Positions 1 to 4,262 of a DNA stretch of 5,545 nucleotides are shown here, in pieces. This DNA is from Thermoflexus hugenholtzii JAD2 (lineage in GTDB: Bacteria; Chloroflexota; Dehalococcoidia; UBA2979), in assembly GCA_945889565.1 (NCBI GenBank), contig CAMDBZ010000121.1:1-5545 (forward strand), read 5' to 3'. The number at the start of each line of letters is the position of its first letter. The stretch's first letter is position 1. The position numbers and the translations under genes are program-made. Under the pieces are notes generated by a model. The model ran no database searches. It was not told the DNA's origin and saw only the letters and a list, made by a program, of their open reading frames with translations.

Positions 1-231
1 ACGCCGCTCGCCGAGATCGAGGAACGCGTGGCGAAGTTCGCGGACCAGGTCGACGAGGCGATGGAGCACACCGCCGAGGCCGACGCCTACGTGCGCACGC
101 TCGAAGAGCAGTTCGACCAGACGGGCGCCGGCGCCGGCGAGCCCGCACCCGCCCCCGGCGAACTCCCCTCGAGCGCCGAGCTGCTCGGCGACCTGGAGCG
201 CTTCCTGCGCGAGCAGCGCGACGACAGCTAG
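1..231 (+). CDS. PAC2 family protein, C-terminal part (5' end outside window)
   Basis: The frame is open from the first base to a TAG stop at 229-231, giving 76 residues of a longer protein. A GTG at 28 is only an internal valine codon. The visible part is an acidic, probably helical tail (VDEAMEHTAEADAYVRTLEEQ), then a low-complexity Gly/Ala/Pro linker, then a terminal helix with LPSSAELLGDLERFLREQ. That order, and especially the closing E-RFLREQ helix, matches what I know of the C-terminus of actinobacterial PAC2 proteins, a family related to eukaryotic proteasome-assembly chaperone 2 and often annotated as an ATP-grasp-superfamily-like protein. Its biochemical role in bacteria is not established. 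The PAC2 core lies outside the window, so the call rests on the tail alone. The next gene is on the same strand 125 bases away and may or may not be co-transcribed. Confidence 0.6.
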   Translation, partial: TPLAEIEERVAKFADQVDEAMEHTAEADAYVRTLEEQFDQTGAGAGEPAPAPGELPSSAELLGDLERFLREQRDDS

Positions 232-244
232 TCGGTCGCGCGCT

Positions 245-268
245 GGGCGCCCGCCGGCCTCCGCGCCC
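245..268 (+). terminator. Possible stem-loop terminator after the PAC2 gene
   Basis: GGGCGC (245-250) is followed after 12 bases by its perfect complement GCGCCC (263-268), 13 bases beyond the PAC2 stop. There is no T-run after it. In such GC-rich DNA a 6-bp GC stem can arise by chance, and GGGCGCCC (245-252) is also a local palindrome that could fold differently, so this is only a candidate. Confidence 0.25.
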
Positions 269-284
269 CTAGGCATTCCCCCTA
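266..284 (+). promoter_or_regulatory. Direct CCCCTA repeat, possible operator or promoter element
   Basis: CCCCTA occurs at 266-271 and again at 279-284 (as CCCCCTA from 278). The starts are 13 bases apart, in the only stretch of this intergenic region not dominated by CG runs. A weak -10-like TAGCGT follows at 308-313, but no convincing -35 is correctly spaced for it. The repeat could be a regulator site for the membrane glycosyltransferase gene that starts at 357. The function is inferred; only the repeat is seen. Confidence 0.2.
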
Positions 285-319
285 CTCCGCCGCGCGCGGG
301 CCGCTGCTAGCGTGGAGGG

Positions 320-337
320 CCGGGCCGGCGGGCCCGG
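320..337 (+). promoter_or_regulatory. GC hairpin in the leader of the glycosyltransferase gene
   Basis: CCGGGCC (320-326), a four-base loop (327-330) and GGCCCGG (331-337) form a perfect 7-bp all-GC stem. It ends 7 bases before the Shine-Dalgarno (345-350) of the next gene. In the mRNA this would be a very stable hairpin close to the ribosome-binding site. It could protect the 5' end, tune translation or act as an attenuator for transcripts entering from upstream. The structure is read from the sequence; the role is inferred. Confidence 0.4.
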
Positions 338-344
338 ATCGCGC

Positions 345-350
345 GAGGGG
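345..350 (+). promoter_or_regulatory. Shine-Dalgarno fixing the start at 357
   Basis: GAGGGG lies 6 bases before ATG 357, an ideal spacing. The frame is open further upstream to a GTG at 312, but that codon has no comparable ribosome-binding site. Starting there would also add a 15-residue Gly/Arg-rich leader encoded by the hairpin region. The ATG is therefore preferred. Confidence 0.75.
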
Positions 351-356
351 CCTCCC

Positions 357-2033
357 ATGGCCGTCACCGAACAGCTGGCCCGCGCCGACGCGCGCCCCGT
401 GGCGCGGACGCCTGCGCTGTCGCTCGTCGCCGTCGATGTGCTCGTGTTCCTCGGCGCGCTGGCGGTCGCCACCGCCGTCGGCGCGGTGCTCGCCTACGGC
501 TTCGACCTCTGGTACAACGACGCGTCCATCCGCACCGCAGACGCGTACATGGTGCTCTACTCGCGCGACCCGCACGCGGGCGCGATCGGCTTCGTGTGGC
601 CGCCGCTGCCGACGGCGCTGCGCGTGCTGCTCCTGCCCATCACGCGGCCGCTGGGGCTAGGCGAGTTCACGGGCCCACTTGTCGGCATCGCGTGCACCGC
701 AGGCGTTGCCGTGGTGCTGAATTGGATCCTGCGGGATTTGCACATCGCAGGTTGGGCACGAGCGTTGTGGATCACGCTGACCTTCGCCAACCCGATCGTG
801 CTGCTGCATTTCACGAACGGTACGGCGGAGAGCACGGCGACCTTGTTCGTGCTGCTGACGATCTACTTCTACCGGCATCTGGACGAGCGGCCCGTCACGT
901 CGGTGCTTGGTATGGGCATCGCGTGCGCGCTCGCGCTCTGGACGCGCTACGAGGCCATCGGCCTCGTAGCGGCGGCGGTGGGCGCGCTCGTGCTGAGAAG
1001 CTTCAACGACACACGCGGCGAAGCGCCGAAGGAGTGGGCCTACCGCCTGGAGGCGCAGTTGACGGCGCTGCTCGCCCCGGTAGCGTTCGCCGGGATGCTC
1101 TGGTTGTTCGCCAACTGGGCGATCCAGGGCGACGCGCTGTTCTTCTACAACAGCGTCTACAGCGTCGGAGGGGAGGCAGCGGTCGCCCGCAATCGGGTCG
1201 ACCACCCGCTCGCGTACGCCTACGGTCACGTGCTTGGCGCGTTTCGGTACCTCGGCCTGCGCCTCGTGCAGGCGTCGTTCGTGTTCCCGCTCGCGGGCGT
1301 CGGTGTCGCGCTCGTGGCGCTCGCGCGCAAGGACCAGCGCGCAGTCGCGGTGCTGCTGCTGGCCGGCTCGGCACTGGCGGTGCAGACGTACCAGGCCTAC
1401 ACCGGGGCGATTCCTGCCTGGTTGCGCTACTGGGTGTACGTGCCCGCACTGGCGGTGGTGCTGCTCGGCTATGCGAGCAACGGCGTGCGCGAGGTGGGCC
1501 GCTGGCGGCTCCCAGTTGCGGTGGCACGCTACGCCGTGGCGCCCGCGCTGCTGATCGCCGCGAACCTCATGGGGCTCAACGCGCTGGCCGGGCCTGAGCT
1601 CGAGCCCTACGAGCGTGTCTTCGCGCAGCTGCTGCTGCGGCGTGAGGTGAGCGCAGCCGATGCCGCCGGGGCCGGCTTCGAGCGTGAGCCGCTCCGCGCG
1701 GCTGCGGCGCACCTGCGCGGCACGCGGGGCGCGATCCTGCTCGACTTGACCCACAGCGCCCCGTTCGTGCTGGCGATCGACGACCCAGCACGACTGGTCA
1801 CGAACCCGGACCACGAGTTCAGCGCGCTGTTGAGCCAGCCGTTCCCGAGTGTGCGCTGGCTGTTGGTGCCCTCGTCGGAGGGGCAGACGGAGCAGGTGCT
1901 CCAGCGCGCGGCGATTACCCAGCGGTACCCCGGGATCTACGAGGGCGCGCCGTGGCTGCGCCTCGAACGGGAGTTCGTGGGCCTTCGCGGCTGGCGGCTG
2001 TTCGAGGTCATCGGCAACCCGCCGCGGGAGTAG
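357..2033 (+). CDS. Polytopic GT-C-type glycosyltransferase family protein
   Basis: This is a 558-residue integral membrane protein starting at ATG 357. After a short cytoplasmic N-terminus comes a first membrane helix (about residues 20-48), then a loop with acidic residues (YNDASIRTADAY, 53-64) where GT-C enzymes carry their catalytic Asp in the first extracytoplasmic loop. About nine further hydrophobic segments follow up to about residue 410. A TRYEA motif at 196-200 sits at a helix end and is common in this superfamily. The last roughly 145 residues are soluble and probably extracytoplasmic. GT-C enzymes move a sugar from a polyprenyl-phosphate carrier to a lipid, glycan or protein outside the membrane; donor and acceptor cannot be told here. 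The gene appears monocistronic: a PAC2 gene precedes it and tRNA genes follow. The fold class is fairly sure, the catalytic activity less so, and the subfamily is not recognised. Confidence 0.7.
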   Translation: MAVTEQLARADARPVARTPALSLVAVDVLVFLGALAVATAVGAVLAYGFDLWYNDASIRTADAYMVLYSRDPHAGAIGFVWPPLPTALRVLLLPITRPLGLGEFTGPLVGIACTAGVAVVLNWILRDLHIAGWARALWITLTFANPIVLLHFTNGTAESTATLFVLLTIYFYRHLDERPVTSVLGMGIACALALWTRYEAIGLVAAAVGALVLRSFNDTRGEAPKEWAYRLEAQLTALLAPVAFAGMLWLFANWAIQGDALFFYNSVYSVGGEAAVARNRVDHPLAYAYGHVLGAFRYLGLRLVQASFVFPLAGVGVALVALARKDQRAVAVLLLAGSALAVQTYQAYTGAIPAWLRYWVYVPALAVVLLGYASNGVREVGRWRLPVAVARYAVAPALLIAANLMGLNALAGPELEPYERVFAQLLLRREVSAADAAGAGFEREPLRAAAAHLRGTRGAILLDLTHSAPFVLAIDDPARLVTNPDHEFSALLSQPFPSVRWLLVPSSEGQTEQVLQRAAITQRYPGIYEGAPWLRLEREFVGLRGWRLFEVIGNPPRE

Positions 2034-2040
2034 CGGATGT

Positions 2041-2060
2041 GCGGAAGGCGCGCGCTCCGC
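2041..2060 (+). terminator. Possible stem-loop after the glycosyltransferase gene
   Basis: GCGGA (2041-2045) and TCCGC (2056-2060) are inverted repeats starting 8 bases after the TAG stop. The stem can be extended outward by G-U wobbles. The loop is GC-rich and no T-run follows. The position is right for a terminator separating this gene from the tRNA operon, but the 5-bp core is weak. Confidence 0.25.
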
Positions 2061-2101
2061 GTACGTTACGATGTGTCACCGACCGACCTGGGCCCGTGCC
2101 C

Positions 2102-2116
2102 GTCACGGCGAGTGAC
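2102..2116. promoter_or_regulatory. Dyad GTCAC-N5-GTGAC upstream of the tRNA promoter
   Basis: A perfect 5-bp inverted repeat has arms at 2102-2106 and 2112-2116, and another GTCAC half-site lies at 2075-2079. It ends just before the proposed -35 of the tRNA promoter, a position suited to an activator or repressor. It may equally be a minor stem-loop or chance. No regulator is recognised. Confidence 0.2.
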
Positions 2117-2117
2117 C

Positions 2118-2146
2118 TTCGCCATCGCGCGGGGGTTTGGTAGACT
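2118..2146 (+). promoter_or_regulatory. Probable sigma-70-type promoter of the tRNA cluster
   Basis: TAGACT at 2141-2146 is a good actinobacterial -10 hexamer that keeps the key T, A and final T. With a 17-base spacer the -35 position is TTCGCC (2118-2123), which matches the consensus only in its first two bases. Transcription would begin about 2152, leaving a leader of roughly 10 bases before tRNA-Trp, as is common for stable RNAs. The -10 is credible and the -35 is weak. Confidence 0.45.
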
Positions 2147-2161
2147 CCGTGTTCCGGGCGC

Positions 2162-2237
2162 AGGAGTGTAGCTCAGCTGGAAGAGCAGCGGTCTCCAAAA
2201 CCGCAGGTCGGGGGTTCGAGCCCCTCCACTCCTGCCA
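2162..2237 (+). tRNA. tRNA-Trp (anticodon CCA)
   Basis: A full cloverleaf can be folded by eye. The acceptor stem AGGAGTG (2162-2168) pairs with CACTCCT (2227-2233), and the D-stem GCTC pairs with GAGC. The anticodon stem GCGGT/ACCGC encloses loop CTCCAAA with anticodon CCA at 2195-2197. The T-arm has the TTCGAGC loop. The discriminator is G73 (2234), the usual identity base for bacterial tRNA-Trp, and the 3' CCA is encoded (2235-2237). It reads UGG. It is the first of three tandem tRNA genes, with 25 bases to the next. In several actinobacteria the tRNA-Trp gene precedes secE-nusG; that is not so here. Confidence 0.96.
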
Positions 2238-2262
2238 GCGTCCTGCGCGCCGGGAGCCTCGT

Positions 2263-2348
2263 GCCGAGGTGGTGAAATGGCAGACACGCCGTCTTGAGGG
2301 GGCGGTGCCCGTAAGGGCGTATGAGTTCAAGTCTCATCCTCGGCACCA
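2263..2348 (+). tRNA. tRNA-Leu (anticodon GAG)
   Basis: This 86-base class II tRNA has acceptor stem GCCGAGG (2263-2269) pairing with CCTCGGC (2338-2344). The anticodon stem CCGTC/GGCGG encloses loop TTGAGGG with anticodon GAG at 2296-2298. The long variable arm has a GCCC-GTAA-GGGC hairpin, as expected for leucine. The T-arm is ATGAG/CTCAT around TTCAAGT. Discriminator A73 (2345) is the main leucine identity base, and CCA is encoded at 2346-2348. It decodes CUU and CUC. It sits 24 bases before the next tRNA and is probably processed from the same precursor. Confidence 0.96.
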
Positions 2349-2372
2349 CGCACTGCCCGTCCCCGGTCGCGA

Positions 2373-2446
<74 letters not shown>

Positions 2447-2491
2447 ACACCTGAGCCGTGTCGACCCATCGAACGACGCGCGACCGGAGCA

Positions 2492-2522
2492 GTGACCGCC
2501 CGTCGCCGCCGTCGGGGGTCAC
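2492..2522. terminator. Bulged stem-loop between convergent tRNA and nos transcripts
   Basis: The arm at 2492-2502 (GTGACCGCCCG) pairs with 2513-2522 (CGGGGGTCAC) to give 10 bp with one bulged G (2498) and a 10-base loop. It lies 45 bases after tRNA-Cys and 13 bases beyond the nosY stop, in the only gap between two converging transcription units. An inverted repeat here could terminate on both strands. There is no flanking T-run on either side, so it would be of the U-tract-less type reported for high-G+C bacteria, or mark a Rho-dependent end or 3' processing structure. Confidence 0.45.
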
Positions 2523-2535
2523 GCGGGGTCTGCGT

Positions 2536-3354
2536 TCAGTAGTCCTGGCGCGCGAACAGCCCGTTGGCGAGGGCGAGCGGGGCGGCGGTCCACGCGGCGA
2601 GCGCGGTGAGCAGCAGCGCTGTCGTCGCCGGCAGCCCCAGCTCGTTCACGAGGTACGCGCCGAGGGGCCCAAGCACGCGCAGGTCCGGCTCGAGCCCGAC
2701 GATGGCGAGGATGCGCGCCCCCTCCACTGGATTCGCCAGCACGGCGACGAGCAGCGTCTCGCCCGATGTGGAGAGCGCGAGCGCGAGCCCGATTGCGGCC
2801 AGCGGATAGAACAGCACGAAGAAGAACCACAGCACGAGCGCCATCCCGATCGCCTTCATGCGGCCGTCGCTGCACACCGACACGAGTATTCCCACGCTCA
2901 GCATCGTCATGGCGAGTCCCGCCGCGAGCAGCACGAACTGCAGATACTCGCCCACGGCCGCGACGGGGTGCAGCAGCGCGATGGCCAGCCCCGCGGATCC
3001 GAACCCGAGCGCGACGGCCGCCCAGACCGCGAGCGTGAGCCCCACGAACTTGCCGACGAGCAGCTCCGTCGACGTGATCGGCTGGGCCATCAGCGAGGCC
3101 AGAGTGCCGCGCTCGCGCTCGCCCGCGAGCGCCCCGGCGCCGAGCACGAGTGCGAGCAGCGGCACGAGCAGCAGGCACAGGTTGACGAGCCCGGCCGTCG
3201 TCCGGGTGAAGCCGTCGCGAGAGTCGCCGCCACCGCCCTGCGCGAGCGACAGCGCGAGCGCCATCACCGCGAACGTCGCCGCGAAGCCGAGCAGCCAGCG
3301 GCTGCTCGCGGCATCGCGCAACTCCTTGCGCGCGACCGTGCGGATCGCGCTCAC
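2536..3354 (-). CDS. nosY: NosY, ABC-2 type permease of the NosDFY copper transporter
   Basis: This 272-residue protein starts at GTG 3354, whose TGA overlaps the nosF stop by four bases (GTGA), the sign of translational coupling; the frame runs open further upstream only inside nosF. Predicted membrane helices lie at about residues 20-40, 55-78, 100-128, 138-160, 165-195 and 244-266, so six. The GERERGTL motif (79-85) after the second helix and an ANPVEGARI motif (207-215) are usual in NosY-type ABC-2 permeases, and the protein ends in RQDY. Length is close to that of Pseudomonas NosY. NosY forms the membrane dimer coupling ATP hydrolysis by NosF to conformational change in NosD during copper loading of N2O reductase. 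Sequence alone could be any ABC-2 permease; the nosD-nosF context decides. Confidence 0.85.
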   Translation of the reverse strand: MSAIRTVARKELRDAASSRWLLGFAATFAVMALALSLAQGGGGDSRDGFTRTTAGLVNLCLLLVPLLALVLGAGALAGERERGTLASLMAQPITSTELLVGKFVGLTLAVWAAVALGFGSAGLAIALLHPVAAVGEYLQFVLLAAGLAMTMLSVGILVSVCSDGRMKAIGMALVLWFFFVLFYPLAAIGLALALSTSGETLLVAVLANPVEGARILAIVGLEPDLRVLGPLGAYLVNELGLPATTALLLTALAAWTAAPLALANGLFARQDY

Positions 3355-4262
3355 AACGCCATCCCGCCCGGTCCGGGCGGCGCGGTTCCGGCCGCCAGCT
3401 CCTCGACGCGCAGGTCGAGGATGGCGATCCCCGCCTCGACCACCGCCTCCACCACGCCTGCCTTGCGCGCGGCGGCGCAGGTCACGACGAGCCAATCGCC
3501 TGCGTACTCAACCGCGTGTTCGGGCAAGAGCTCGCGGATCAGCGGCACGGCCTCCGGGCCACGCCCGTTCAGCCGCAGGTAGAGCCGGGAGGTCGGCGCG
3601 GCAAGCGCCTCGAACTCGCTCGCAGAGCCGAGCGACTGCATCCGCCCGTGGTCGAGCACGAGCACACGGTCCGCGATGTAGGGAACATCCTCGAGCCAGT
3701 GCGTGGAGAGCAGCACCGCGGTGCCGCGCGCGCGCTGCTCGTGCACGAGCCGCCGCAACTCGAGGCGCGCGGCGATGTCGAGCCCCGCGCTCGGCTCGTC
3801 GAGCACAAGCAGCGGCGGGTCGGCGAGCAGCGCGATCGCCAGCGCCAGCCGCTGCCGCATGCCCCCCGACAGTGCGCCGGCCGGCCGATCGGCGTACTCG
3901 CCCAGACCGACCGCCTCCACGCCCGCTCGTGCGCGGTCGTGCGGCACGCCTTTGAGGTCAGCGTAGAACAGCGCCGTCTCGCGCACGCTCAACTCCGCGT
4001 GCAGCGCCGGCTGCTGCGGCAGGTAGCCGATCAACCGGCGTGCTTGCTTCGGCCGCCGCGCGACGTCGATGCCGCCCACGTGCACCGCGCCTGCGTGGCG
4101 CACGAGCCCGGCGACGCACTTGATGAGCGTGCTCTTGCCGGCGCCATTCGCGCCGACGAGCGCCAGCACTTCTCCGGGCGCGACCGCGACCGACACCGCC
4201 TCCAGCGCCTGCGTGTCGCCATAGCGCTTGCCGACGGCAGCGACATCGAGCATCACGACCAT
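3351..4262 (-). CDS. nosF: NosF, ATP-binding subunit of the NosDFY copper transporter
   Basis: A 303-residue ABC ATPase with every functional motif intact: Walker A GANGAGKST (37-45), Q-loop LPQQP (81-85), signature LSGGM (131-135), Walker B LLVLDEP (151-157), D-loop SAGLD (158-162) and switch His188. About 90 residues after the nucleotide-binding core form a C-terminal extension usual for NosF. It works in the cytoplasm as a dimer, powering NosY and NosD in copper delivery to N2O reductase. ATG 4262 is chosen because GAGGA (4268-4272) lies 5 bases upstream; this overlaps nosD by 10 bases. The alternative ATG 4253, in TGATG with the nosD stop, would remove three residues but has the Shine-Dalgarno 14 bases away. 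Alone it could be any CcmA- or NatA-like ATPase; the neighbours identify it. Confidence 0.88.
   Translation of the reverse strand: MVVMLDVAAVGKRYGDTQALEAVSVAVAPGEVLALVGANGAGKSTLIKCVAGLVRHAGAVHVGGIDVARRPKQARRLIGYLPQQPALHAELSVRETALFYADLKGVPHDRARAGVEAVGLGEYADRPAGALSGGMRQRLALAIALLADPPLLVLDEPSAGLDIAARLELRRLVHEQRARGTAVLLSTHWLEDVPYIADRVLVLDHGRMQSLGSASEFEALAAPTSRLYLRLNGRGPEAVPLIRELLPEHAVEYAGDWLVVTCAAARKAGVVEAVVEAGIAILDLRVEELAAGTAPPGPGGMAL
3364..3380 (-). promoter_or_regulatory. Palindrome at the nosF/nosY junction
   Basis: CCGCCCGG and CCGGGCGG are perfect inverted repeats around one central base. In mRNA this gives at least a 6-bp GC stem with a 5-base loop, in the last codons of nosF (Pro-Gly-rich PPGPGG). 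The stem ends 9 bases before the nosY GTG. Its 3' arm leads into the weak GGGA Shine-Dalgarno (3362-3365), so folding would hinder independent initiation of nosY. Ribosomes finishing nosF would open it, which suits coupling. The role is inferred. Confidence 0.35.

Noticed and set aside
657..1814. Long minus-strand frame (385 codons) opposite the glycosyltransferase gene
   Set aside because: It has an Arg/His/Gln-rich composition and no recognisable fold, and the plus-strand protein has a coherent membrane topology and a good ribosome-binding site. It is a shadow frame; so is the plus-strand frame at 596-1597.
3355..3495. N-terminal extension of NosY to 3495
   Set aside because: The added sequence is Arg/Gly low-complexity read from inside nosF. 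GTG 3354 overlapping the nosF stop gives a normal NosY N-terminus and length.
2458..3582. Long plus-strand frame (374 codons) across the region of nosY and the end of nosF
   Set aside because: Its translation is Arg/Glu/His/Gln-rich low-complexity sequence without domains, typical of a frame opposite a GC-rich gene. The minus strand carries recognisable NosY and NosF.
2536..4262. An unrelated ABC exporter (for example NatAB-like or CcmAB-like)
   Set aside because: The ATPase and permease alone would allow this, but they overlap in series with an unmistakable NosD, the standard D-F-Y order.
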